Source: Lobulomyces angularis
Lineage: Eukaryota; Chytridiomycota; Chytridiomycetes; Lobulomycetales; Lobulomycetaceae
Direction of reading: 5' to 3'
DNA length: 51,988 nucleotides
Assembly (NCBI GenBank): GCA_027604685.1
Contig: JADHYX010000133.1
Span: 1 to 51,988, forward strand
Made by a program: the position numbers and the translations under genes. Shown here piece after piece: positions 24,601 to 35,966 of the stretch (positions are counted from its first letter, which is position 1; every line of letters begins with the position of its first letter). Under the pieces are notes generated by a model that saw nothing but the letters and a program-made list of their open reading frames with translations, was not told the origin of the DNA and did no database searches.

Positions 24601-27600
24601 GAAAGGATATTGTATTGATTGGTTAATTACTTGGTCAAAGGATGGGAATTTTGTTGTAAAAAGTTTAATTGAGCCAGATAAAGAGGTGGCAATACTGAAA
24701 TACCATTCTTTTAATTTTTATAAAAAAATTAAGGTAAGAGTTCTCGCTCATGACCCATTTTGTGGAGGAATCAAAGATTTAGCACTGACGCCAATTGGAG
24801 ATTCTATCATTACCCTTGGAAATGACGGTTTACTTAAATTTTGGAGATGGCGATTTACAACTGGAGGTAAAAAAACGGAAGCAGACGCAATACTGGAGTG
24901 GCAAAGATACATTGCATTGAAAGAAAATGTCATCAGGGCTACTCATACTATATTAAAAACTCAAAAGGTACTATTTCACATATCAAGTGATTTTAAAATT
25001 TAATAAAAATAAACAGAATATTGAAGATGTAATCGATTCCCCTAATGAACAATGCTTATCAAATAATAATGTTTCTCCCAGATTAGTTCAAGAAAAAGTT
25101 GATTTAGAAAAGGAGGTAAGTAAATTTTTGAGTCATCATAATTGTTGTATTTTTTTGAAATTTAAATTTTCTAGCAATATACCACATCAATGAATCAAAA
25201 AATAGCCGCAATTAGGGAAAGAGTTGCCCACTTTGTCCTAAAAAATGAGACTTTACCATCCTTGGAAAAAATTGATAAGGAAGAATTTGTCCTTGACTTT
25301 CAAGAAAGGGATAGATTATTAGCTGAAGCAGATGCTAAAATTAATAATGTTAAAAGAAATATTGAGTCTTTAAATCTTAAGAAAGTAATTATTCAAAAGC
25401 GAATTAAGGTAATCTTTTTTTTTTTAATAGTATTTATTAACAGTTATATCTTTTTTTTTTTAGAAAGAGTGCTGGGATTCAATGAAAGTTATTGGTCAAT
25501 CCGTCAAATCGTTTAACCCTGATACGTTGACTGGGTAAGTAACTCTTGTTTTCAAAACTTGTAAAAATTGAAATTTCTGTAATTTTAGCAAAATTATAGA
25601 AGTAACGAATTATCCAATAAGAATATTGTCGTCAAAAGAAATAAAGAAAGCTAATGAGATAAAAATGTTAAGAAAAATTCAAGTTGAAGTTGGAAAGGTA
25701 CTAAAAGTGCAATTTGTTTTTTTTTGTTTTAATTTAATTACTTCTGTTAAGGAATCAAATCCAAAACAAAAGCAAACTACAAAAGAAGCCGATTTATTGT
25801 TGGATGATGTGAGTTTTTAAAAAAAAATCCTTTTTTAACAAAACCAAAAATATTAGGATTTGATATCTTCAGATAATACAGGGTCAGAATCAAAGCCAGA
25901 CACGTTACAAGTCAAAGAGCCCACGGGAATCGCTGCGTTACTTTACAATCCTTTTGATTTAATAACAAATGAAAGAAGGAGAATGCAGTCTATACTTCTC
26001 AACGAGTATATTTATGAACAGAAGGTAATTTGTTAAAAAATGAAATCAAAATGTATTTAATTTACGTATAAAATTAATATTTAGACTCAATTTAATAATA
26101 ATTTTTTGAATTTTGCTACTATGAAGCAGGATGGTATCTCAAAAATTGAAGAAAAAAACGAAAGAATCAAATCAATAATGGATGAACTACAAGTANNNNN
26201 NNNNNTTATTAATCACATTAATTATCGTAGATTCAGGAAGCAATTTTACATCCAGAATTGGATGACGATGAAGTTCCTGAGCGCATCATTCAAGTTTTAG
26301 ATAGCGAAGTTAAATTTGAAAAGGTATTTATTAAAATTTTCTATATTTTTGAGGTTCTAAAATAAAATTTAGTTTATTACATTAGAAGAAAAAAAGAAAA
26401 TGGAAGAAAAGCGAATTCAAGAAGAAGATAGACTAAAATTGCAAAAACAGGATAATTGGGCTGAAAGAGCATTAAATCAAATGATGGGCGGTAGACTTGA
26501 AGACAGATCAGATCAAGAAGAAAAAGAAGAATTGGTCAGACCTGAATGGATGAATAAGCCAAAAGAGGAAATGAGTGAGGAGGAAAGAAAATTAGTTAAA
26601 GAATTTGAGAAAAAACTTGCCACGTTTAAAGTAAAAAACTTCCTTTTTTAATAATATTTATTATAATTTTTCTGATTTTTTAAAATAGGAGGAGCAAGAG
26701 AAATACAAGAAAGCATTAGAAACGGAACTGCGCAAGTTACAATCATCAATCGTTGAAGTTTGTGAAAACTTCGATAAAAGTTTAAACGAATTTTTTAATT
26801 CCAAACTTGAGACTGATCAATTAATATTCCAAACCGAGCTTAAATTAATTAAATTGAATTTAAGTTCTGTATTTAGTGAAAATGATGAAGCAAGGGTAAA
26901 TAAAAAAAAAACATTTACATAGAAAGAATTTACTAAAAAATATTGTAGGAAGAAGAAATTTTAACAAGACTTGAGCAATTAAAAAATGAAAAAACATCTT
27001 ACGTTACTGAGATTCCTGAAATTAAGGTTTGTAGAAAAAAAAAAAAAGGGAATTCCACCATTAACTCCATTAACTCGAACAAAACATGATAGAAAGATTT
27101 AGAAAGATGCAGAGAAGAATATGAGCAAGTTATGAAAAAAGATAAAGAAATGGATAAAATATTTAAAAAGGAATTTCACAATTACGATTTTTATTTTGAT
27201 AACTTGATGAAACTATTCAAAAAACGAGAAACGCAGGCAACCTTAAATTTGGAATCAGATGATTCTATTCAAGATCATAATAAATTAGTTATCATCAATC
27301 CTTTCTCTCAGATAGAAAAAAGTAGTGTTTGGGAAGATCCCTTGCCTTTAAATATAGAAGTTGATTTACCTGAAGGAATATCCATGGAATTGTGGCAAAA
27401 ATTGGTTGAATTAAGGGACAGAAAGGTAATTCTGAATAAGTGTTCTCAAAAATTTCATTTACCTTGCATTCAACATTTTATGACAGATTGCGTTAGAAAA
27501 AGAAGTTTTTATTGCATTTAACAGATTCCAAGAGATGCAAACGTTGGTTCAAGCTGTATTAGATGAAAGTGAAAGAATCAAGCAAGAAACTGATGTTTTA

Positions 27601-28557
27601 ACATCCGATTTGAACCAATTTTTAGAGTATAAATTTCACAGCACATACAATGTTGAAAACTTATTTCAACTCAAACAAGGACAAGTAATAATCAAAAAAA
27701 TAATGGTAATTGATTTACTAATTCATGGTAGGTTGAAATTTCGCAAGAACCTGTTGTTACTGATTACTCAGACGCCGTATTGATACATCGTGGTCAAGTC
27801 GAAAGATTAAATGAGAGCATTGCAGGACTTGGAAAGAGTAAAGTGGATGCATTAAAGGAAATGAAAGAGTATCGAAAAGGGATTCACGCCCTTGAATGGT
27901 AAGATACATTAAATAGAATTTGCGAAATAATTTGTAAATAGGGAAAATAAAATGCTGGATTTCCAAGCAGACGATGCAATTATTCGAACAAGAGATATCC
28001 AACTTCTTAGACTAACCAAACAAATGCAAGAATATTTAAGAAGTGGTGATGAATACGCACAAACTACAGAAATCATTGCTCTAGAAAAGAGAGCAGAATA
28101 CTCACAAAAAGCGCACTTACACAAGTTGGAAGAAAAGAATAGGAGTTTACATAAGTTAAAAAAGAAAATTTTAGAAAAATCCACACAAAATGAAGACCTT
28201 GATAAAGAGTTAGAAGGCTTGGAAAAGACTGTTAAAGAGAGGAATGAAATCTTTCAATCTTCATGTAACAGATAATTTCTTGTATTAAAAAATTCTAAAC
28301 TGTATAAACTTGTAGCAAAACATAACCAAGCTGCAAAGAGTGATAATAATAAGTTAAATGAGATATACACCAGAAGGAGGTTAGTAGACCTTGCCAAAGG
28401 TCAAGCACAGGATATTGCTATACTAAGGGAAGAGGTTGAAAGATTAAGACTGCGGTAAGTACTTTTATTGATAATCATGTAATAATATCATAATTATAAA
28501 AAAAATATATGTAGAACCTACCCTGCATTCAGTGCGTCAAAACGAAGAGCATTTTGA
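21674..28557 (+). CDS. CFAP43: Cilia- and flagella-associated protein 43 (WD-repeat, coiled-coil axonemal protein)
   Basis: Twenty-nine exons join in one frame to about 1820 aa: 21674-22028, 22069-22176, 22230-22509, 22556-22674, 22715-23007, 23071-23262, 23311-23754, 23802-24018, 24050-24153, 24202-24254, 24307-24517, 24566-24967, 25017-25115, 25175-25408, 25464-25534, 25589-25697, 25752-25808, 25857-26024, 26085-26192, 26231-26323, 26373-26630, 26689-26895, 26949-27026, 27093-27425, 27487-27684, 27732-27898, 27942-28264, 28316-28454, 28515-28557. The first half is WD40-like (QYLASLGSLP, VWDWR, GCKDGNILVF, GNDGLLKFWRW). The second half is coiled coil with family motifs: LPSLEKIDKEEFVLD, VTNYPIRIL, LDDDEVPERI, ALNQMMGG, FKKEF, LFKKR and EEVERLRLRTYPAF near the C-terminus, matching CFAP43 rather than its partner CFAP44. 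The protein works in the tether/tether-head complex of inner dynein arm I1/f. Splice choices at 22177-22229, 24019-24052 and 24686-24733 are ambiguous but in frame either way. Confidence 0.9.
26196..26205. other. Assembly gap of 10 N
   Basis: Ten N residues sit three bases into a CFAP43 intron (26193-26230). The flanking exons join in frame, so the coding sequence appears unaffected, but the true intron length is unknown. Confidence 0.99.
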
Positions 28558-28894
28558 GTTTTAAAAATAAAACAAAAATATTATGTTTGTAGACTTAGCA
28601 TTGTATATGTATGTTTGCTATTCAATCTCTGTTATATTGTTTGAAAAAAATTATAGAAACTAAAAATTTAAATTAATGTAGGTTGATGTCTTCTTTTAAT
28701 CCATTTACTTAAAATGTGAATAAAATTAATTAAAGTTAACTAATTTATTTAATTCAAAAAAATGAAAAAATATACTATATATTTAAAATTAATTTTTTTT
28801 ATTTTTATTTTTACATTTTAACTATTACAAAAAAATTCTTCTACATTAAAAAAATAAAAAATTATTTGCGACAAAAAATATAATATTAAAAAGA
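28558..28894. other. Convergent 3' spacer
   Basis: About 335 bp between the 3' ends of CFAP43 (plus) and the acyltransferase-CRAL-TRIO gene (minus). It is very AT-rich, with AATAAA-like strings on both strands. It presumably holds both polyadenylation regions. Confidence 0.55.
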
Positions 28895-31698
28895 TTAAGG
28901 TTTTTTCTTAAAAGCTTTCAAATTAAAAATTGAAAGCCTCTTTTTCTTTTTGACAACTGTTATTTCTTTTGCAACGGTTCTATCTTCGTAATCTAAAGCA
29001 TTTCTATGGGTATCGTAATTAATTTCTATGTCACTGATACTAAAACTTAATTTTTTTTTCAAGTTACTTTTTTCCAGTCCAGGAACTTGTAGAAAGGAAT
29101 TGGCATTGACAAAAGACTTATCTTTGATCTCCTCTAAAAGTTTATTAGCATTTTCAATTTCTTTAAAATTAATTAGGCACATTTGACTTACTTGAATGCT
29201 TTAATGAATCTTCTTCAGATATTTCCAGGCTTTCATTTTCAGTTTTGACAATCTGAATTTCTTTAACTTGAACTGTGTTAACTTCAGTATTTTCCAAAAT
29301 TATGTTGCTTTCCAAATAAGGTTTTTGCAAAAATTCTAAGTATTCTTCACTTTCTGTTGGATCTTTCAATTTTCCTCCGTAGCGCTCAAGTAGCTGATCT
29401 TCATCAATGAACTCTTTTAATTTTTCCTGATAATTCTTTTCTGATAACATATTGACCTTGGAAGCGGTGACAGGATCCAAAAACAACTATATTGTTTCAA
29501 TAAAAAAAAAAATCAAAATCTTGTATGTACCTTTACAACAGGCCAAATCACACTAAGTACAAAACTCTTTGGAGCAACAAACAATCTACCTAGAGTTTCT
29601 GGATAATGTGGTTGAAAAACAGCGGCAATTTGAGGTAAAATATTCTTTAAAATTCAGTTGCTATTTAAGGAAATTCCTTTTAATTTTATTACTACTTACA
29701 TCATCTGTATTTTTGGCTGTCATGTCAAAGCGGTCAACAATTAAGGTCACCTTATCAGATAAACCACGTTCTCTCATCTTTTCTACAAACCACACTATGA
29801 ATCTAACATTTCTGGGGTAGTCTCCTTGGATATGATTTGAGCTTTTGAAGATGACTATTGGAGTACCTATTAAGTAAAATAAATTTTAATTGAATTGAGC
29901 ATGAAAACTTTTTACCATCCTTGGCAAACCCAGCATGATACAATTTTTTGGTAGAGTAAAGGTCAAAAAAGTCTTCATTTACTACTTCCGCAGTACCATA
30001 TAACTAGTTAATTAAATATAAAAGTTCACGTTTAATAACTTTAAACTCACCTCCCACCACAATAACGTTTGCCCTAATTCTCTCAGTGCAACTTCGGATT
30101 GATATTTATGCCCGATGTAAAACTTTACGATCTGTAGATCACTAAATATCTTAATGGTGTTTATATTTTTTAATTCTGATCTTGCTAATTGAATAAATTC
30201 CATTTCCTTAATGGAAAAAGTTGATACTTCTTTTCTTGTTTCTGGTATAACAGTGGATACTTTCGTTTCATCTAATATATTAGTTGCAGTTGTATCTTCT
30301 GCTATCTCTTCAGCAACAATTGATGTGGTCTCATCTAATGTTTCATCTTGTTGTTGCGAGTTCAGGGTGATCAAGGAACTCACTGATTCAGCATATACTT
30401 TTGAAGGCGAAAAAACATTTTTTTTTGCTTTCAAACCGATGAGGTTATTTCTGTAAGATATCCCATCTTGAATCTAAAAGAATTTTAAAAAAAAATAATA
30501 ATTTAACATTTTTTTTTTACCAAAAATTCAACGTTTTCTCGAACTCTTTCTCTTAATTCCCAGACTCCTTCTTCATTACAACCACTATATTCTTTCATAT
30601 CAATAGGTTCTCCAAAACTAACTATCATCTTATTGTAGCCCAATAAATAATTTTTAATGTTGAAAAATATAACCGGAAATCTGGTAGAATTTTTGGAATA
30701 ATAAAAATTTTTTTTGGCCCTTTCTGCGTCCCCCATTAAATACCAAAACCAGGACGAAGATATAGAAAAAGGAACATATACCAAATCTTCTTTTCCAACT
30801 GAGGAGAAGGGCACTATAGAATAGCCTGATTCTATCGCAAGCTTGGCGAATCCCTTTCGTTTAAACCACTTTAGTTCATATTTTTGGTTCCTTTCATCTT
30901 TAAACATTTCGCTAGCACCACCGGGATAAACTGAAGCCAATTAGGAAATTTTTAGTACTAATTTTAAATACCCAATATTGGCTGCCCATCATTCATCAAA
31001 GTTTTACAGTTGTTAACAGTGGCCTCAACTCCACCTCCATATTCTACAATGTGTTTTAAACCTAAAATTAAAAATAATGAAATGATTAATGAAATGAATC
31101 CTCTGTATACCAGGTATGACGCTTAAAGATTTGTCGGTAAGGCTGCGCACAAAAAGGCCAGTTTTTAAATAAATTTCAGGGGTTAACCTAACAAGCATTG
31201 TATGATCAATTAAAAAAAATTAATCGTTATTTTTTACATTGGTAAATCTAATCCCCATAATTGGTGGTTGCCAACAAACAAAATTTTTGAACCTTGAGGT
31301 ATATTACTCAATCCACGAGTTTCGATTGGATTAAAAATCAATGAGTAAAATTTTTGATTTAACTTATACATCCATAATGGTGGAGCCTTTCTGTCCTAGA
31401 AGTGTCAAAAAAAAAAAAGAAAAGTCAAAGAAATTACTTTATAAATGAATGTTTAAATTATACTTACCAAAAAATGAATATTAGGATAATCAATTAATAT
31501 TCTATATAACTTATAAATTGGTCTGTGGGGTGAAACAAGGATTAAAATAAAAATGAGGTAAATTGAGTTTAAAAAGTCTTTATCGAATCTCCATATGTAG
31601 ATTAATAGAAGTCGCAAAGATATATATAATATCTTTCGTGCTAATTTGAGCAATTTAAGAAAAGTCAATTGGTAAGTAGTTTTTGTATTAGAATCCAT
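28895..31698 (-). CDS. DGAT/TMEM68-like acyltransferase fused to a CRAL-TRIO (Sec14) lipid-binding domain
   Basis: Exons on the minus strand are 31468-31698, 31238-31395, 31111-31187, 30972-31061, 30521-30930, 30051-30473, 29916-30003, 29700-29866, 29531-29644, 29192-29486 and 28895-29160, giving 772 aa in one frame. Residues 15-57 are hydrophobic (membrane anchor). The acyltransferase part has FVGNHQLWGLDLP (catalytic-type His121 and Asp127), ILVYPGGASE, RKGFAKLAI, IVPFSSVGKED and VSFGEPID, as in TMEM68/DGAT-like enzymes. A linker (about 332-410) leads to a CRAL-TRIO N-terminal block (LQIVKFYIGHKYQSEVAL) and the lipid-binding fold: KLYHAGFAKDGTPIVIF, LIVDRFDMT, FQPHYPETLG, FLDPVTASKV and LLERYGGKL (618-626). 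A charged tail of about 145 residues follows. The acyltransferase end (IQDGISYRNN) and the Sec14 part lie in the same exon, which supports one protein. It probably makes or moves neutral lipid or phospholipid at a membrane; the substrate is unknown. Confidence 0.85.
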
Positions 31699-32562
31699 TT
31701 GCAAAAGATACTTTTTTTCTTAATTTAGTTTATACTGAAAGAAATCTTTTGCATTAAAGAAGGGTATTTTGCTATGAGATTCAATACGTATATGAGTTTT
31801 AAAAAGAATTAAAATAGAAGAGTTGGTTTTTGGTTTTTCAATTTTTTTTTTTTTTTTTTTATCAAATTGTTATTTTTATGTGAAAAATATAGATTTAGTA
31901 TTTTGTTGATGTACACATAAAAAATTGGGTAGAAAATTAGAGTTTTGGAATATACTTATAAAATAAATATAAAGTAGCAGGGGTTTTATAAGGTGTTGAT
32001 TGAACTGCTGGTGCTATCGATTAAAATCGCTATTAAACTACGGAATGCTTGCATATCAAGCAAGCATTATAAATTTCATTCATCTTAAAGTAATGTACTG
32101 AAACCTATTGATTCAATTGTTGAATTAAAGTCATTTTTACATTGATGATAACCTGAAGTATAGTGTTTTTATTGTATTAAAAAATCAAACCATTCCAAAT
32201 ACCTTAATGTACTGAATCCATACTAATCCAAATACCTTACTGTCTTAATTTCATAGTAGTAAATATTGATATCATACTATTAAATATTGAATATTGAATG
32301 TTTATTCTTTATTGGACTTAATTTGCATCAAGCGAAAGGAAGCATAAATGCAATTCCTCGCATCTTCATGCACAAAGTCTCCTTAATTCATAAAATAATT
32401 TTAAGTGAGTCTTTTTTGGTTCCAAGTTCATGGGCATCTCTCTTAGCTTGTGTCTATTTTGTAGTATTTTTTTTTTATTTAAAAAAAAATTAGGTCAAAT
32501 TTTTTTTTTTTTATATTTTTTACTCATCAAAGTTTGATTTTTCAAAATTGCATCAAACCAAA
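31699..32562. promoter_or_regulatory. Divergent intergenic region with a perfect hairpin
   Basis: About 860 bp between two divergent start codons, so it holds both promoters. A perfect 9-bp inverted repeat AATGCTTGC/GCAAGCATT with a 7-nt loop lies at 32044-32068. An imperfect direct repeat around AATCCAAATACCTTA-CTG occurs twice at about 32190-32245. The rest is A/T runs. The open frame at 32287-32493 shows no coding character beyond being open. Confidence 0.5.
32044..32068. repeat. Perfect inverted repeat (9-bp arms, 7-nt loop)
   Basis: Arms 32044-32052 (AATGCTTGC) and 32060-32068 (GCAAGCATT) are exact reverse complements. The arms are less AT-rich than the surrounding DNA. It could be a protein-binding palindrome or simply chance. 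Confidence 0.75.
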
Positions 32563-35500
32563 ATGTCTCTCATATCTCCCATCTCTCTAATTTACCTCTT
32601 AACCGTCATCGCAAGAGCCAGTGCACAGCTCTCTACTTCTGAACTTCAACAGAATTTAACCTCTTCTACTGGAGTTCCTCTATATGTTGTTTTAATCGTT
32701 GTCGCTTTTTTGATTTTGCTAACATTTATAATCTCTTTACTTCTCTTTTATTTTACATTAAAAAGGAAATTGGTCAGTAAATATGACAACGTCTATAATC
32801 AACTGCTTCGTTCTCAAAATCTGTATTACCAAAACTCTCCTTTAGATATCGAAAAAAATAACTCGAGTTATTTTAATCGCAGTAATTCATCTTGTTCTGA
32901 AAACCAAAAGGAAGAAGTTTGTAAGCTACTCTCCCCCCCTTTTTTTTTAACTTTCCTTAAATTTCTAGCTGAAAAATTAAGCTCAATAACCTCATCTGGA
33001 AATCCAGTTAATAACGACAACAATTACAAAAATAAAGAATCAAATAAGTTGAAATCTTCCCCAGCTCGGGAGTTTGTTAAAAAGTATAAACCTGAAATAA
33101 ATCCTTTTTCGGATTTCTCTGAAGAATTTGAAAATTCGGTTGCAATTATAAAAACCATGGAAAGATACAAACTTAAGGAAAATTATCAAGAAATGTTGGA
33201 TATTATTTTTTATTTTCACAAAAATTTTGTTAGCAAAGATTTTTTAAAATTAAGTGAAGAAGGCAAACATGATTATCTGAGATCCATTTTACAATTTAAA
33301 AGTATTGAAAGAGGTTTTGTTTCCATACCAAGACAAGAAGACTTCCATGGTAATAATAAAATTTTCTTTCAAGATAGTCATTTAATATTAAAAGTAGAAG
33401 GCAAGTTATTTCATCCTACGCAATTAAAAGCAACTGAATTTGTAAAAAACTACCGACCAAAGGTCGGGGATTTTGGTGACACATCTCCTGACTTTGAAAA
33501 AGCCGTTGCAATATTAAAAAATTTACCAAGATATAAGCTAAAAGAAAATCGCCAAGAATTGTTAGATGTCATATTTTATTTTCATGTGAACTTTGTGTCC
33601 AGAGATTTTTTACTATTGAGTGAACCTAGCAGATTAAATTATTTGAAATCTATACTCAATTTCAAAACTTTAGAAAAAAGCTTTGTCGATAGTTTTGATG
33701 ACGGTTAGTCCAAATACTTCACAAAAAAAATTTTCATTTTGCTAATAATTTTAGACACAATAATTAGGACATTACAACGAATAAACTCTTTAAAGGGCAA
33801 CCGTATGTCAAAAGATTATAATAGTAATGGAGAAGATAAAAGTGTTAATTCAGACGAAACTAATAGTGATTCTTCGCAGTTAATTCCCGTTCGTCGGCCG
33901 CTAAAGAACATGGAGGCCGCAGAAGTTAATTTGAGCCCTGTAGAAGAAAGTAGTACCATTGAAAGTTCAAACACACGGGGCACCTCACACGATTTGATTG
34001 AAAATGAAGAAACTATTTTAGTCTCTAGTGATGGTATTCTTTTTTTCCTAAAAGTTATATAATTTCTTTCCATAGGTGGCTCAGTAGATGACAAGAATTC
34101 AAAAATCGAAGGTAAAGCCAAATTAAAAACTTTTAGTTAACGATTAAAAGAAAGCACCGCACATAACATGGAAATAACACAAAGTGTTATTAACAAGTTA
34201 CCTGCGCAATCAGAATACCAAGAAAGAAAATCGATTGAACTTGTCTATGTTCCGTTAAATTTAAATGCCGATTTTTCTTCAGAATTTGAAAAAGTTGTTA
34301 ACTATTTGAAATCTTTATCCAGATACCAAAAGAATCTATCAGAGAATCGAAGAGAATTACTGGATTTGATCTTTTATTTCCATACAAATTTCGTGTCAAG
34401 TGAATTTTTACATTTAAATGGTATAAATGATATTAAAAATTTAATGCTTACTTTGCATATCAAAAAAAATCTAGATAATGGCAAATTTGGTTATTTAAAA
34501 TCAATTTTAGATTTTAAAAAAATTGAAAAGGTGTTGCTCAAAAAGGATGTTGTTGATAAAAATCTGTTTAATGATGGTTAGCAAGAAAAAATAAAGTATT
34601 ATTATTTGTTAAAATTTTAATTTTTTAGATATTGTTGACAGAATTTTACTTTGCATTGCCGGAAATAAATCAAACAGAGGTAAATCACCCATTAAGATAT
34701 CGTATCTCCTAATAAAAATTTTTATCACAGGGGATTTTGCCAAAAAAACTACCAACGAATATAATTTGGAAAAATATCTAGACTGCTCAGAAGATTCTAA
34801 GGTCGCAATTAACTTCATAAAAGCCTTACCTAGATATAAACTACTTGAGAACAATGAGGAATTTTTGCAGTTGAAATTTTATTTTAAAAAAAATTTCATT
34901 TCTAAAGAATTTAATTCACTTTTAAACAAAAATTTGAAATTGGAATATTTGAAACAGTTTTTGAATTTCAAAACTGCTGAAAAAAAATATATCAGTTTAG
35001 AAAGAAATCACACAATTAATCAAAACATTAATAAGTTAAGCTTATTAGACGAGGAGGTCGAGAGTTGTATTAGCAATATTTCTACAAATTTTGATGATGA
35101 AACAAGTGAAGGCAATAATAACAGCGTCATAGTCAATGGTGAATTTGTTAAAAAAAAGGGGTTTAATGACAGTCATGTTTCTAATTCCATTCATAATCAC
35201 GGTGTGATTTTTGATAAGGAAGAAACCGAATTGGAAACTGTTCATCACCAAAGTGGACCTTTTAGTGAAGGACAACGTTTCACTGGTAACTGCAATAATT
35301 TTTTTCCCAATAATTTTTTATTTTTTTTTTTAGAAAACATTCCACATCTTAAAAAAAAAAATATTGTGCCTCCACAACACCAAAAAAAAAAACAAAATTT
35401 GGCAGTTTTAAATAAAAATGAGAATAACTCAACGGAAGAATTAACTTCAACCTCTCATATAGCATCCAACAATCAGGTAGCCTCTTTAGAGAAAGAACCT

Positions 35501-35686
35501 TTGGCGCTAGAGTTAGATAATTCGGAGCAATTTTTTGAAGCAATGAAATATATTAAACCTTTAGTAAATGATCGCACTGAATACAAAAAAATCTATTATT
35601 ATTTTCAAAAAGATTTTACGTCAAAACATTTCTTAACTTTAAATAACGGAGAAAAATTGGATTACTTGAATAGATTAACTTTTTAA
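32563..35686 (+). CDS. Single-pass membrane protein with five copies of an unrecognised helical repeat
   Basis: Exons 32563-32920, 32969-33703, 33755-34033, 34076-34111, 34151-34576, 34629-34679, 34731-35285 and 35334-35686 give 930 aa in one frame. A signal peptide (about 1-21, ending ASA) is followed by a short Ser/Thr-rich segment and one membrane span (about 38-64, VVLIVVAFLILLTFIISLLL) with KRK after it, predicting a type I protein with a large cytosolic part. Five related blocks follow at 33067-33324, 33436-33687, 34240-34539, 34766-34996 and 35513-35683. The shared pattern is F..AV.I(I/L)K.L.RYKL.EN..ELLD.IFYFH.NFVS.DFL.LSE...L.YLKSILNFK..EK. Acidic, Ser/Asn-rich linkers separate them. 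I recognise no domain; function is unknown. Introns 32921-32968 and 35286-35333 are 48 nt, stopless and in frame, so retained forms would also be translatable. The ATG at 32563 is chosen because it starts the signal peptide. Confidence 0.85.
33067..35683 (+). repeat. Five dispersed protein-coding repeats (RYKL-EN / IFYFH-NFVS unit)
   Basis: Units 1 and 2 are the closest pair (RYKLKEN, IFYFH, NFVS, DFL, LKSIL/LRSIL). Unit 3 has an insertion of about 20 residues in the middle. Unit 4 is more divergent (KFYFKKNFISKEF). Unit 5 is the most divergent and truncated by the C-terminus (YYYFQKDFTSKHF). Each unit looks like three or four helices. The gradient of similarity suggests stepwise duplication. 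Confidence 0.85.
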
Positions 35687-35966
35687 AAAAAAAACATCTT
35701 AAAAAAATTTCATATCTTTTTTTTTTTTTTTTCTTTATTTTATTTTTATTATTTAGCATTAAAAAAAAATTTTATTTTTTCATTAGTTTCAATTGTTTTA
35801 AAAAGTTTTTTTATGTTATTTTTTTTTTTTCTTAGCGTCGGTAAATTTTTAATTTTTTTATTTTTTAATTGTATCATGGAAAAATAATGTCTTAAAAATA
35901 TTAGAGTATATATTTTAATTTACATAATATCTTTTGCTTTTTTTTGAATTATTTACAACATATCTT

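Noticed and set aside
24686..24733. Extra CFAP43 intron of 48 nt
   Set aside because: GT..AG and in frame, but the sequence also reads through without a stop, and I cannot tell which is used; the continuous exon was kept.
30051..30201. Independent CRAL-TRIO gene starting at the internal Met near 30201
   Set aside because: The frame is open upstream through the whole exon and the splice phase joins it to the acyltransferase C-terminus; no separate promoter space is visible. Kept as the alternative to the fusion.
32287..32493. Plus-strand 68-aa frame in the divergent spacer
   Set aside because: Lies in promoter space, hydrophobic low-complexity content, no homologue recognised.
32921..32968. 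Coding insertion instead of an intron
   Set aside because: Good GTAAGC donor, a T-rich tract before the AG and a length typical of the genome favour splicing; retention is noted as a finding.
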